Shown one piece after another: positions 18,294-27,222 of a stretch of 64,000 nt of DNA (its first letter is position 1; each line of letters opens with the position of its first letter). The stretch covers positions 1 through 64,000 of the forward strand of contig NZ_FOPY01000015.1 in assembly GCF_900113605.1 (NCBI RefSeq), given 5' to 3'. This DNA is from Modicisalibacter xianhensis. Lineage in GTDB: Bacteria; Pseudomonadota; Gammaproteobacteria; Pseudomonadales; Halomonadaceae. The position numbers and the translations under genes are program-made. The notes beneath the pieces are model-generated. The model searched no databases. It was not told the DNA's origin and worked only from the letters and a program-made list of their open reading frames with translations.

Positions 18294-19133
18294 TTACTTG
18301 AGGTTATCGAGCACCTTCAGCGTCGGCGCTGCTTGGTTCAGGGTATAGAAATGCAGGCCCGGCGCCCCGCCCTCGAGCAGACGCTGGCACAGGTTGGACA
18401 CGACCTCTTCGCCGAAGGCCTGGATGCTCTCGCTGTCATCACCATAGGCCTCGAGCTGCTTGCGAATCCAGCGCGGGATATCGGCACCGCAGGCATCCGA
18501 GAAACGCGCCAGCTTGGTGTAGTTGGTGATCGGCATGATGCCCGGGACGATGGGCGCCTCGACACCCAGGGCCTGCGCACGCTCGACGAAATGGAAATAC
18601 GCGTCGGCGCTGAAGAAGTACTGGGTGATGGCCAGATTGGCGCCTGCCTGCACCTTGCGCACGAAGTTCTGCAGGTCATGCTCGAAGCTCGGCGCCTGGG
18701 GGTGCGCCTCGGGATAGGCCGCCACGGCAATCTCGAAATGATCTCCGGTCTCGGCGCGAATGAACTCGACCAGCTCGTTGGCGTAACGCAGCTCACCGAT
18801 ACCGCCCATGCCGGACGGCAGGTCACCACGCAGCGCCACCAGGCTGTTGATGCCATTGTCACGGTACTGGTTCAGCAGGTCGCGCAACTGCGTCTTTTCG
18901 CTACCGATGCACGACAGGTGCGGCGCGGTGTTGATGCCGCATTCACGCACCGAATTCACGGTATGGATGGTCCGTGCCTGGGTCGAGCCACCGGCCCCGT
19001 AGGTCACCGAGAAAAAGCGCGGGTTGCGCTCGGCCAAGGCATCCCGGGTATGCAGCAGCTTTTCCCGGCCGGCGTCGGTATTCGGCGGAAAGAATTCGAA
19101 GCTGATGCCCAGCGGATGCTCTTGTGCGCTCAT
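18294..19133 (-). CDS. metF: 5,10-methylenetetrahydrofolate reductase
   Basis: This 279-residue flavoprotein reduces methylene-THF to 5-methyl-THF for methionine synthesis. Family motifs are 'GISFEFFPPNTDAGREKL' at the start, 'FFSVTYGAGGSTQ', 'PHLSCIG', 'LVALRGDLP' and 'ITQYFFSADAYFHF'. The length is close to E. coli MetF (296). It stands alone; with ahcY and metK elsewhere in the window it supplies the methyl cycle. I saw no riboswitch or clear MetJ box upstream. Confidence 0.95.
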   Translation of the reverse strand: MSAQEHPLGISFEFFPPNTDAGREKLLHTRDALAERNPRFFSVTYGAGGSTQARTIHTVNSVRECGINTAPHLSCIGSEKTQLRDLLNQYRDNGINSLVALRGDLPSGMGGIGELRYANELVEFIRAETGDHFEIAVAAYPEAHPQAPSFEHDLQNFVRKVQAGANLAITQYFFSADAYFHFVERAQALGVEAPIVPGIMPITNYTKLARFSDACGADIPRWIRKQLEAYGDDSESIQAFGEEVVSNLCQRLLEGGAPGLHFYTLNQAAPTLKVLDNLK

Positions 19134-19237
19134 CGGTGTCGGCCCTCTTGGTGGCTTGGTTGTCTACAGGCTGCCATTGTGCCCCGCCGTCACACCCCCG
19201 GACCAATGAAAGTTTCGCGCCTGATCTTCGATTTTAC

Positions 19238-20206
19238 TCATGAACGCGACGCCGACGTTTCACAGCAGCCGCCGGTCAGGCAGGACTCGCTTTCCACCTG
19301 CAGCGTCGCGTGGCTGATACCGAAACGCTCGCGCAACAGTGCCGAGGCACGGCGCAGCACATGCTCGTGATCGACATCGTCATGTACCACCAGATGCAAG
19401 CTGAGTAGCGGGTCCTGGGGCGTCAGCCCCCAGATATGCAGGTCGTGCAGGCTCTCGACGCCCTCCAGGGCCTCCAGTTCACTACGAATCTCGTGGGCCT
19501 CGATGCCTTCGGGCGTGCCCTCGAGCAGGGTATGTCCCGAACGCCGCAGGATCTTCCAGGCGCCACGCAGGATCAGCACGGCAGCAAGAACCGACAGGAT
19601 CGGGTCGGCAGCGTTCCAGCCGGTCGTCATGATGATCAGCGAGGCAACAATGGCCGCGACTGAGCCGAGCAGGTCGCCCAGCACATGCAGCAAGGCGCCA
19701 TGCAGGTTGAGATTGCCCTGGTCGCCGCGGTGAAGAATGGCGAACACTACCAGGTTGACCATTAGCCCCAGCACGGCAATGACCAGCATCGGAGTGGCCA
19801 TGACATCGACCGGTGAATACAGCCGCTGGACAGCGGCAATCACGATGCCCACGCCTATGGCCAGCAGGGTCAGACCATTGACGAAGGCCGCCAGTACCTG
19901 GAAACGCTGATAGCCGTAGGTGCGGTGCTTGTCGGGGGCCTTGGTGCCGAGACGAAAGGCGAACCAGGCCAGGGCCAGCGAGGCGCTGTCGCTGAGCATG
20001 TGTCCAGCATCGGCGAGCAGCGCCAGCGACCCCGATAGCCAGCCACCAACCACCTCGGCCAGCATAAACCCGCCGGTCAACAGCATGGCCCAGCGCACCC
20101 GCTTTTCGCTGTCGGCGTTCACCTGGGGAACGTGCGCATGGTCATGATCGTGGTCATGGCCGTGCGGGTGGTCATGCGCGTGAGCGTGCGTCTCCGGTCG
20201 AGGCAT
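19238..20206 (-). CDS. CDF-family zinc/cation efflux protein, His-rich N-terminus
   Basis: This 322-residue cation diffusion facilitator has a His/Asp-rich cytoplasmic tail in the first 27 residues, which probably binds Zn2+. Six helices follow, then a C-terminal ferredoxin-like domain ('DLHIWGLTPQDPLLSLHLVV'). TM2 carries 'LADAGHMLSDSASL' and TM5 'HVLGDLLGS', the HxxxD pairs of the ZitB/CzcD zinc site. It exports zinc or cobalt in exchange for protons. The C-terminus has 'CLTGGCCETSASRS'. The metal is inferred from family motifs. Confidence 0.9.
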   Translation of the reverse strand: MPRPETHAHAHDHPHGHDHDHDHAHVPQVNADSEKRVRWAMLLTGGFMLAEVVGGWLSGSLALLADAGHMLSDSASLALAWFAFRLGTKAPDKHRTYGYQRFQVLAAFVNGLTLLAIGVGIVIAAVQRLYSPVDVMATPMLVIAVLGLMVNLVVFAILHRGDQGNLNLHGALLHVLGDLLGSVAAIVASLIIMTTGWNAADPILSVLAAVLILRGAWKILRRSGHTLLEGTPEGIEAHEIRSELEALEGVESLHDLHIWGLTPQDPLLSLHLVVHDDVDHEHVLRRASALLRERFGISHATLQVESESCLTGGCCETSASRS

Positions 20207-20262
20207 ACCGGTCTCCTATGGACAATCTGCCTCTTCTTGTATTGCCTATAGCCACTTCAGGG

Positions 20263-21132
20263 TCAAGCGCTGCGCGACAGCCGGCCGCTACCCACCAGCA
20301 TGCCGGCCGTGATGAGCAGTGCAGCCAGCGCCAGCAGCGGGGTGGGTTCGGCATAGCCGGTGGCAATCAGCACCAGGGTCGAGAGCAGCGGCGTGAAGTA
20401 GGCGAGCAGCCCGAGCAGGCGCAGGTCGCCATGCTTGACACCCACATCCCAGGTGAAGAAGGCGCTACCCACCGGGCCCAGCCCCAGACCGATCACGCCC
20501 AGCCAGCCGATGCCCTGGGGTAGCCGGGTCGGCTCGAACAGAAGATGGCAGATCAGCGCCAGTACGGCCGTGGCCAGGCAGAAGCCGCCGACCGCGGCGG
20601 TAGGCACGCCCTTGGCCGCGCGCGAGAGCACCGAGTAGCCACTCCACACGAAGGCACAGGCAAAGGCGGCCCCATACCCCAGCGCGCTGCCGCCGCGGCT
20701 GGCATCGCCACCCACCAGCAGTGCCGCCCCGGCAAAACCGAGCAGCCCCCCGATGACATGGATGGCACGCAGCCGCTCGCCCGGCAGCAGGGCGACGAAA
20801 ATCACGATCAGCAGCGGCCACAGGTAACTGATCAGTCCCGCATTGGCGGGTGGCGCGTTCTGCTGGGCGACGAAGTAGAGCGCGTGATAGCCGAACAGGC
20901 CCGCCACGCCCATCAGCCAGACGCGCGGCGGCTGATGGAGCGGGGCGAGCAGCGACTCGCCGCGTATGCCCAGCCACACGGCGAAGCAGGCAAAGGCGAT
21001 GGCAAAGGCCAACGCCGTGAGCAAGAACGGGGGTACCGGCCCGGCGAGTTGGGTCAGTGCCGCCAACAGCGCCCAGTTGAGGATGGTCGTCGCACCAACC
21101 GCCGTGGCGCGCTGAACGGATGTGTTCGCCAT
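20263..21132 (-). CDS. EamA/DMT-family transporter
   Basis: This 289-residue inner-membrane protein has ten hydrophobic segments arranged as two EamA repeats ('GYHALYFVAQQNAPPANAGLISYLWPL' region near residues 75-105). It is like the drug/metabolite transporters that export amino acids or related compounds. I chose the ATG at 21132 because AGGGAG sits at the right distance; the upstream in-frame ATG adds six residues. Substrate unknown. It lies divergent to the AEC transporter. Confidence 0.82.
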   Translation of the reverse strand: MANTSVQRATAVGATTILNWALLAALTQLAGPVPPFLLTALAFAIAFACFAVWLGIRGESLLAPLHQPPRVWLMGVAGLFGYHALYFVAQQNAPPANAGLISYLWPLLIVIFVALLPGERLRAIHVIGGLLGFAGAALLVGGDASRGGSALGYGAAFACAFVWSGYSVLSRAAKGVPTAAVGGFCLATAVLALICHLLFEPTRLPQGIGWLGVIGLGLGPVGSAFFTWDVGVKHGDLRLLGLLAYFTPLLSTLVLIATGYAEPTPLLALAALLITAGMLVGSGRLSRSA

Positions 21133-21298
21133 GACAGGCTCCCTGCACAAATGCGGCGAGTATGCCGCACCTCACGGGGCGTAACTTGTCGAATCCTGAC
21201 CGCTTGACACTCTGGCTCCGCTCTCGCGGCGTCCCCGCTGTCATTCCGGTGGTCGAGACGGCATGATGACGACGTTATCCTCATGAGCCATCGCGAAT

Positions 21299-22228
21299 AT
21301 GCCTGACGTCGACCTGACTCAACCGTTATGGATGCTGCTGGCCTTCGTCGGGCTGGGCTGGCTTTGTGCCCGACGCCTGGCCGTCGATCCCCGGCCCATC
21401 GCCACCCTGCTGATCTATATCATCGCCCCGCTGACCTTCTTTCGCGGCCTGACGCTGGGCGGCCCCACACTGGCCGACCTGGGGCTCACCGCGGCGATGT
21501 TCGTGCTGGCCAGCAGCCTTTGCCTGGTGGTCAGCCGCCTGGCGCGCCGGTTCTTCGCCCCGCAGGAAACCGCCCTGCTGGCCTTCTCGTCGGGCACCGG
21601 CAATACCGGTTATTTCGGCCTGCCCATCGCCATGGTGTTGCTGCCCCCCGAAGGCGTGACCCAGTACCTGTTCTGCCTGCTGGGTATCACGCTGTTCGAA
21701 TTCACCATTGGCTTCTATATCAGTGCGCGTGGCCAATTCTCGGTGCGTGAAAGCCTGCAGCGGATCGTTCGCCTGCCGTTGATCTACGCCTTTGCCGCGG
21801 CACTGCTGGTGAGCGCCATCGACCTGCCGGTGCCGGGCGCGGTGATGGAGGGGCTCGATTACTTCAAGTACTGCTACACGGTACTGGGCATGATGATCAT
21901 CGGCATGACGCTCGGCCGGGTGAGCATGAGCGAAGTGGACGGGCGCTTCATCGCCGCCTGCATCGCGGCGCGCTTCGTGCTGTGGCCGCTGGTGAGCCTG
22001 GTCGCGGTACTGGCACTGCAGGCCAGCGTGGGTATCGATGAGCAGCTTGCCCTGGTGGTGCTGCTGCTCGGCGTGGTGCCGATGGCCGCCAACGTGGTGG
22101 TGGTGGCCATGGAACTCAATATCCGCCCCGAGAAGGGCGCCATCGCCGTGCTGTTGACCACCCTGGCAGCCCCGCTACTGATACCACCCTACTTGCACGG
22201 ATTGTTGATCTTGGTCGGGCTGGCGTGA
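21299..22228 (+). CDS. AEC-family transporter
   Basis: This 309-residue membrane protein of the auxin efflux carrier / malonate permease family has about ten helices in two halves, with family features 'FSSGTGNTGYFGLPIAMVLLP' and 'LLGVVPMAANVVVVAMEL'. Bacterial relatives move small organic anions. No strong ribosome site is visible before the ATG. Its last 40 nt overlap the convergent AraC-type gene. Confidence 0.83.
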   Translation: MPDVDLTQPLWMLLAFVGLGWLCARRLAVDPRPIATLLIYIIAPLTFFRGLTLGGPTLADLGLTAAMFVLASSLCLVVSRLARRFFAPQETALLAFSSGTGNTGYFGLPIAMVLLPPEGVTQYLFCLLGITLFEFTIGFYISARGQFSVRESLQRIVRLPLIYAFAAALLVSAIDLPVPGAVMEGLDYFKYCYTVLGMMIIGMTLGRVSMSEVDGRFIAACIAARFVLWPLVSLVAVLALQASVGIDEQLALVVLLLGVVPMAANVVVVAMELNIRPEKGAIAVLLTTLAAPLLIPPYLHGLLILVGLA

Positions 22229-22938
22229 TCCTGTCGCCATTGCCGGGGTGACAGGCCGCGCCGGGCGCGAAAGGTCCGCGAGAAATGCGCGGCATCGGCG
22301 AAGCCACAGGCCACGGCAATCTCGGTCAGTGAGGCCTGCGGCTCGTGCATCAGGCGGCAGGCCAGGCTCAGGCGCTGTTCGGTGAGCCACGCATGCGGAG
22401 GCTGCCCGACCAGGGCATGAAACTGGCGCGCGAAGGCGGCCTCGGCGAGATGGCAGCGCGCCGCCATCTCGCCGACCCGCCAGGGCCGCTCCAGGGTCGC
22501 CAGCACCTCCGGCAGCAGGCGCATCAGGCGTAACCGCGGCATGGAGACCTGACGCCCGCCACTCGCAATGGCCGCCGTCAGCCATTGCGCCAGCAACGGG
22601 GCTTCGCCCGTCGCCAGGTCATGAGCACGCTCTTGCAGCGTGGGCGACAGGCGGTAGGCCCGGCATTCAGCCAACGCGTCCAGTCCCAGCGTTTCACACC
22701 AGGCCACCGGCAGGTTGAGCACCAGGCAGCGGTTGTCGCCGGCCGCCAGGTAATGATGCACCTCACCTTCGGCGATGGGCGCCAGCACGCCTGGCGCCAC
22801 ATGCACTCCACCACGCCCGGTTTCCAGTTCGACGATGCCCTCAAGCCCCACCAGTACCTGATGGTAGGCATGCCGGTCCGTGAGCACTTGCGCAGGGTAG
22901 GAACGCGCTTCGCCGAGGGGACGGTCGAGTTCGGTCAT
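22189..22938 (-). CDS. AraC-family transcriptional regulator
   Basis: This 249-residue regulator has an N-terminal cupin-like sensing domain (about 15-95, 'HYLAAGDNRCLVLNLP') and a C-terminal double helix-turn-helix (about 150-240, 'RWRVGEMAARCHLAEAAF' with the second motif 'LTEIAVACGFADAAHFSRTF'). The ATG at 22938 lies 8 nt after the stop of the GST gene, with no strong ribosome site, so translation may be coupled to it. Its targets could be the GST gene or the convergent AEC transporter; this is inference from position only. Confidence 0.85.
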   Translation of the reverse strand: MTELDRPLGEARSYPAQVLTDRHAYHQVLVGLEGIVELETGRGGVHVAPGVLAPIAEGEVHHYLAAGDNRCLVLNLPVAWCETLGLDALAECRAYRLSPTLQERAHDLATGEAPLLAQWLTAAIASGGRQVSMPRLRLMRLLPEVLATLERPWRVGEMAARCHLAEAAFARQFHALVGQPPHAWLTEQRLSLACRLMHEPQASLTEIAVACGFADAAHFSRTFRARRGLSPRQWRQDHASPTKINNPCK

Positions 22939-22946
22939 CACGCGGG

Positions 22947-23603
22947 TCAGGCGCCCTGAATGTCGACCAGCACCGTGGCTGACGCCGGTAGCTGACGCAG
23001 CCGCTCGATATAGGCTGCCAGGCGGGGCGCACCGGCAACCAGGGCCGATGCCGGCGGATGCTTGAACAGGTAGTCGAGCATAGGCGCGGCAATGGCATCG
23101 GCCAGGGTGAAGCGGTCCAGCACCAGGTACTCCCGGTCGCCAAGCTGCGCTTCGAGCAGGCCGAGCATCTTCTCGACCTGGGGCTGTGCTGCCTCGACCT
23201 TGTCCTGGCGGATGCTGCCGCCCTCGCCCTTGGGAAACACGAACTCGAGCAGATAGCGGCGGATCAGGGCGTCGTCCACGTAAAGCGCGAGTACCGCCAT
23301 CCACTGATCGACCTGGGCACGTTGCCAGGCGTCGTCGCCCTGCAGAGAGACACCGGGGAAGTTGTCGTCCAGATATCGGCAGATCGTCGGTGTCTCGATC
23401 AGCCTGCGCCCACCATGCAACAGCACCGGCACCTTGCCGAAAGGATGCAGCGCCTGGTGCTCCGGCCCGTGAAACTCGACGCGCTCACCGTCGATGCGCG
23501 TCCCCACCGTGTAGGGAATACCCTTCTCCTCGCAGCACAACTGCACGCTGCGCACGAAGGTACTGAACTGGGGGCCGAAGATGTGTACCGGCTCGTTATT
23601 CAT
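22947..23603 (-). CDS. Glutathione S-transferase family protein
   Basis: This 218-residue protein has an N-terminal thioredoxin-like domain (about 5-80, with 'GKVPVLLHGGRRLIETPTIC', the cis-Pro glutathione-binding stretch) and an all-helical C-terminal domain (about 95-205, 'FTLADAIAAPMLDYL' N-capping motif). It may conjugate or reduce electrophiles with glutathione; the class cannot be set from sequence. It is probably co-transcribed with the AraC-type gene 8 nt downstream. Confidence 0.87.
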   Translation of the reverse strand: MNNEPVHIFGPQFSTFVRSVQLCCEEKGIPYTVGTRIDGERVEFHGPEHQALHPFGKVPVLLHGGRRLIETPTICRYLDDNFPGVSLQGDDAWQRAQVDQWMAVLALYVDDALIRRYLLEFVFPKGEGGSIRQDKVEAAQPQVEKMLGLLEAQLGDREYLVLDRFTLADAIAAPMLDYLFKHPPASALVAGAPRLAAYIERLRQLPASATVLVDIQGA

Positions 23604-23769
23604 GTCTCACTCCCTGGCTTTGCTCGTAGTGCCGCTCCACGGCGTGGCGTCAGCCACTGAGGCAACATGCCCCACCCCGCAGCGTTGACCTATGGGCAGC
23701 ATACAGCTTTTAAGATCGAAGCGGACCACGACAGTCATTCTGTCGCTATCACTGCACGAGGACACGCCA

Positions 23770-24216
23770 ATGATGCACCGTCTGACTCCGATTATGGGCG
23801 CCGGCCTGCTGAGCCTGGCCATGACAACGGCCCATGCCGATGCCACACTCGAGACCAGCGCCACGCTCTACAAGAACCCTTCCTGCGTCTGCTGTTCGCA
23901 ATATGCCGACCACATGAAAGCCAAGGGCATGGATATCAAGATTATCGAGGCCGAGGACCTGGGTCAGGTCAAGGCTTCCGGCAACGTGCCCCATGGCCTG
24001 TATGCCTGCCATACCATGCTGATCGGCGATTACGTGGTTGAAGGCCATGTGCCGCTCGCCGCCATAGAACGCCTGCTGGAAGAGACACCGGATATCGACG
24101 GTATCGCCTTGGCCGGCATGCCGGCTGGCTCTCCGGGCATGCCGGGTCCCAAGCAAGGCGAATTCGAGATCATGGGCTTCGACGACAATGAGTTGTCACG
24201 CTTCATGACTCTGTAG
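23770..24216 (+). CDS. DUF411 periplasmic metal-binding protein
   Basis: This 148-residue exported protein has a signal peptide (about 1-22, ending 'TTAHADA') followed by the DUF411 domain. The motif 'YKNPSCVCCSQYADHM' (CxCC near residue 38) and a later 'GLYACHTMLIGDYVVEGHVP' supply Cys and His ligands. DUF411 proteins are linked to copper or other soft metals. The chosen start has GAGGA upstream. A CcdA-type thiol transporter gene follows after 25 nt, suggesting that the cysteines are kept reduced by electrons delivered through it. The C-terminus is Pro/Gly-rich. Confidence 0.85.
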   Translation: MMHRLTPIMGAGLLSLAMTTAHADATLETSATLYKNPSCVCCSQYADHMKAKGMDIKIIEAEDLGQVKASGNVPHGLYACHTMLIGDYVVEGHVPLAAIERLLEETPDIDGIALAGMPAGSPGMPGPKQGEFEIMGFDDNELSRFMTL

Positions 24217-24241
24217 GCGGGAAGGAACAGGAAGGTACCGG

Positions 24242-24964
24242 ATGGATACACTGTCTTCCATTGGCCTGCTTGGTGCGTTTCTGGGCGGGCTGGTGTCCTT
24301 CTTTTCTCCCTGCACGCTACCCCTGCTGCCCGGTTACCTGTCCGTGGTGACCGGCCGCAGTGCCGGCAAGGCGGACAGGAAGCTCGAGGCACTGCTGTTG
24401 AGCCTGTGTTTCGTCGTCGGCTTTACGCTGGTGTTCCTGATCCTCGGGCTAGGCGCCAGTTCCCTGAGCCAGTTGTTGCGGGGTTACCGACAGGAGCTCA
24501 ACTGGATCACCGGTTCGGCCGTGATTGTGCTGGGCGTCTTCATGACCGGCCTGCTCAATCTTCCCGTGTTCCAGCGCACCCTGCAATTCACGCCTCGCCT
24601 GCAGGGCGGTTCGCCCTGGTCGGCCACGGTCTTTGGCGTCTCCTTCGCCGTCGGCTGGACGCCATGCATCGGCCCGATACTCGGCGCCATCCTGATGGCC
24701 ACGTCGAACGTTGCCAGAGCCCAGGACGGCATGGTCTACCTAGGCATGTATTCCGCCGGGCTGGCACTGCCCTTTCTGGGCAGCACGCTGTGCCTCAACC
24801 TGTTTCAGCGCCATCGGCGCTTACTGGGCCGCTGGAGCGCCTATACGCGCCCGGTAGCCGGTACGATTTTGATACTGATGGGCATCGCCATCGCTTCGGG
24901 AACGATGACCCGACTGTCCAGCATCATGGTCGACCTGTTCCCGTCGCTGGCAACGCTGGGATAG
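24242..24964 (+). CDS. ccdA: CcdA/DsbD-type transmembrane electron transporter
   Basis: This 240-residue inner-membrane protein has six hydrophobic segments and two conserved Pro-Cys motifs on opposite halves, 'FFSPCTLPLLPGYLSV' (near residue 23) and 'VGWTPCIGPILGAILM' (near residue 140). This is the redox pair that shuttles electrons from cytoplasmic thioredoxin to periplasmic partners. It could serve cytochrome c maturation or the DUF411 protein encoded just upstream. Its last 41 nt overlap the convergent sensor kinase gene. Confidence 0.88.
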   Translation: MDTLSSIGLLGAFLGGLVSFFSPCTLPLLPGYLSVVTGRSAGKADRKLEALLLSLCFVVGFTLVFLILGLGASSLSQLLRGYRQELNWITGSAVIVLGVFMTGLLNLPVFQRTLQFTPRLQGGSPWSATVFGVSFAVGWTPCIGPILGAILMATSNVARAQDGMVYLGMYSAGLALPFLGSTLCLNLFQRHRRLLGRWSAYTRPVAGTILILMGIAIASGTMTRLSSIMVDLFPSLATLG

Positions 24965-26390
24965 CGACTGTTAGCCACTTACCCGGCACGCCTGGCGTCT
25001 CCCATACCAGGCGAACCTCCAGGCCATGCGGCTGACGGTTGGTCAGGGAAAGCCAGGCGTGCTGGCGCCGCGCCAGTTCCAGGGCGATGGACAACCCCAG
25101 GCCACTGCCGGTGGTGCGCTGGTCCGAGGCACGCCGGAAACGCTCGGTTACCTTGTCGAGCAAGGCGTCGGGAATCCCCGGCCCGGTATCGCGAATGATA
25201 AGTTGCGGTCGCCCCTGGTGACGGCTCAGTTCGACGTCCACGCAGCCACCGTCGGGGGTATAGCGCAGCGCATTGTCGAGCAGGTTGCGCAGCAGAATGC
25301 TCATTTCCACACTATCGGCATGTATCGTGAGCCGGGTCAGCCCGAGCACTTCGAGATGCTGGCCTCGGGCATGCGCCAGCGGCCAGAAGTCCGCCAGCAG
25401 TTCGGCCACGATGGGGTAGATGTCGATGGGCCCGGTATGCGCCGTGGGCTCGCCCGGGCGATCGAGTCGGGCCAGGACCAGCAACTGCTCCACGACGCGC
25501 TGCAAGCGCTCCACCCCGACATGCGCCTTGGCGAGAGACGCATCGTCGCCCGCCCGGGCATTGTCCAGGTGAATGCGCAGTGCGGCCAGCGGCGTGCGTA
25601 GCTCATGGGCGGCATCGGCGGTGAACCGCCGCTCACGCTCCAGCGTCTCGCCCAGCCGGGCAATGAAATCGTTCAGCGAATCGCGCAAGCCCTTAAGCTC
25701 GCGGGGCACCCTGGTCTCGATACGTCGCAGGTCCCGGGCGCCACGTCCCTGAACCTGACCGGAGAGCGCCGAGATCGGCGCCAGCCCGCGCCGGATAATA
25801 CGCCCCATCAGCCACAACAGCAGCGGTAACAGCACCAGCAGCGGAATCAGGTTGTTCAGGGCGACCCGCTCCGCAATCTCGCTCTGGAACTCGTGCCGCA
25901 GTCCCATGCTGATCCAGGTCCGGCTGGCCGTATCGTACAGACTGAACACCCGCCATTCCTGCTCGTCATAGACCTCCCAGCGAAAGCCCTCCTCTTGCGG
26001 GGCGGGAAACGGACCACTGTCGTTCCATTCGGCCCCGAGCAGGCGCGGCGTGCCGTCGGTATTCCAGAAACCCAGCGTCAGCTTGCGCTCTTCCTCGTGA
26101 TACAGCCTGGCGGGCAGATCGCCGGACTCGGGCTGGATGTCGCCATCCTCGTACCACTGTGCCTGGTGATCGGGAATGTCCAGACGCTGGGCGAGGCGTG
26201 CGTAGGCCTCGCGCGGCATGCCGGCCTCGATCTGCCCGGCGACGATTCGGGTATGCAGGCTCAACTGGGTATCGAGGATCTCCTCGAGTTCATGATCGGT
26301 GATCAGGTAGGCGGCGGTGACCGCTACCAGCGTGGCGGTCGCCAGCACCCACATCAGGGTGCGCGCCAGGTAGCGGCGGATCGAGGTCAT
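24924..26390 (-). CDS. PmrB/QseC-like sensor histidine kinase
   Basis: This 488-residue sensor has TM1 (about 11-30), an acidic periplasmic domain (31-178), TM2 (about 180-198), a HAMP linker, HisKA with H262 ('TADAAHELRTPLAA'), and HATPase with 'NLLDNALRYTPDGG', 'DTGPGI' and 'GSGLGLSIA'. Just after TM1 the sequence ELEE (34-37) is an ExxE, the kind of motif that binds Fe(III) in PmrB. It overlaps the regulator gene by 4 nt. Given the divergent lipid A-type operon and PmrA-box-like repeats, a PmrB-like role in sensing cationic peptides or metals is likely but inferred. Confidence 0.85.
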   Translation of the reverse strand: MTSIRRYLARTLMWVLATATLVAVTAAYLITDHELEEILDTQLSLHTRIVAGQIEAGMPREAYARLAQRLDIPDHQAQWYEDGDIQPESGDLPARLYHEEERKLTLGFWNTDGTPRLLGAEWNDSGPFPAPQEEGFRWEVYDEQEWRVFSLYDTASRTWISMGLRHEFQSEIAERVALNNLIPLLVLLPLLLWLMGRIIRRGLAPISALSGQVQGRGARDLRRIETRVPRELKGLRDSLNDFIARLGETLERERRFTADAAHELRTPLAALRIHLDNARAGDDASLAKAHVGVERLQRVVEQLLVLARLDRPGEPTAHTGPIDIYPIVAELLADFWPLAHARGQHLEVLGLTRLTIHADSVEMSILLRNLLDNALRYTPDGGCVDVELSRHQGRPQLIIRDTGPGIPDALLDKVTERFRRASDQRTTGSGLGLSIALELARRQHAWLSLTNRQPHGLEVRLVWETPGVPGKWLTVAIPALPATGTGRP

Positions 26391-27052
26391 GTCGCCTGGC
26401 TATCCAGGCGATAACCGATGCCGCGCACGGTGACGATCAGCGGCTTGGCCAGCTTCTTGCGCAGATGATGCACGTGCACTTCCAGAGCGTTGGACTCCAC
26501 CTCCTCGCCCCAGCCATACAACAGGCTCTCCAGACGCGGACGCGAAAGCACCTTGTCGGGATGGCGCGCCAGTTCCAGCAGCAAGGCGTATTCCCGTCGC
26601 GCCAGGCTGACCTCCTGTCCCTGCCAAGTCACGCAATGCTGAGCCTCGTCGATGCTCAACGCCCCCAGTGTCAGCCTCTGCGTCGCCCGCCCCTCGGCGC
26701 GCCGGGTGATGACGCGCAGGCGTGCCAGCAGTTCCTGAAGGTCGAACGGCTTGAGCACATAGTCGTCGGCCCCGGCATCCAGGCCGCGAATGCGTTCCTC
26801 CACGGCATCGCGGGCGGTCAGGATCAGGACCGGCAGCGAGCTGCGCTGGCGGATGCAAGCCAGTACCTGCATGCCATCCATGTCCGGCAGGCCCAAGTCG
26901 AGGATCATGGCCGAGAAAGCCTCGTCACTGTCAATGGCTGCCAGTGCCTCGCGTCCATGCGCGAACCACTCCACGGCGTAACTCTCACGCTCCAGTGCTG
27001 TCCGGATGCCGTCGCCCAGCAGCGGATCGTCTTCCACCAGCAGTATTCGCAT
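26387..27052 (-). CDS. PmrA/QseB-like OmpR-family response regulator
   Basis: This 221-residue regulator has a receiver domain (1-115, phospho-site D52, 'LDLGLPDMDG') and a winged-helix DNA-binding domain (about 125-218, 'SRPRLESLLYGWGEEVESN' and 'VHHLRKKL'). It pairs with the overlapping sensor kinase. The upstream region carries direct repeats resembling PmrA boxes, including one aligned with a possible -35 region of its own promoter. It therefore probably autoregulates and controls the divergent epimerase/glycosyltransferase operon. Confidence 0.88.
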   Translation of the reverse strand: MRILLVEDDPLLGDGIRTALERESYAVEWFAHGREALAAIDSDEAFSAMILDLGLPDMDGMQVLACIRQRSSLPVLILTARDAVEERIRGLDAGADDYVLKPFDLQELLARLRVITRRAEGRATQRLTLGALSIDEAQHCVTWQGQEVSLARREYALLLELARHPDKVLSRPRLESLLYGWGEEVESNALEVHVHHLRKKLAKPLIVTVRGIGYRLDSQAT

Positions 27053-27093
27053 GCCTCGCCCTCATGATCGAACCGTCAGTTTGGTCGAATCGG

Positions 27094-27110
27094 CTTACGC
27101 CTCGCTTAAC
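27094..27110 (+). promoter_or_regulatory. PmrA-box-like direct repeat A
   Basis: The direct repeat CTTACG-CCTCG-CTTAAC has the CTTAA-type hexamers spaced by 5 nt that PmrA binds (consensus YTTAAK-N5-YTTAAK), with one mismatch per half. It points towards the epimerase operon, 113 bp from its ATG. Confidence 0.5.
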
Positions 27111-27163
27111 ACTCCGGCAGCAGATACTCCCCCTTGGTACCCTTTATTTTACCCGCCGCTCTT

Positions 27164-27180
27164 CTTAAGCTGCTGTTAAG
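27164..27180 (-). promoter_or_regulatory. PmrA-box-like direct repeat B
   Basis: On the minus strand this reads CTTAAC-AGCAG-CTTAAG, an almost perfect PmrA box facing the regulator gene. A TAAAAT at 27146-27151 (minus) could be the -10 hexamer; a -35 spaced 17 bp away would fall at 27169-27174, inside this box, a layout typical of direct activation. The central CTTAAG is itself palindromic, so the box may also serve the plus-strand operon. Confidence 0.6.
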
Positions 27181-27222
27181 CAAGCCAAGGCAGGCTTGCC
27201 GTCTCAGGATCTGGAGTCGCGA

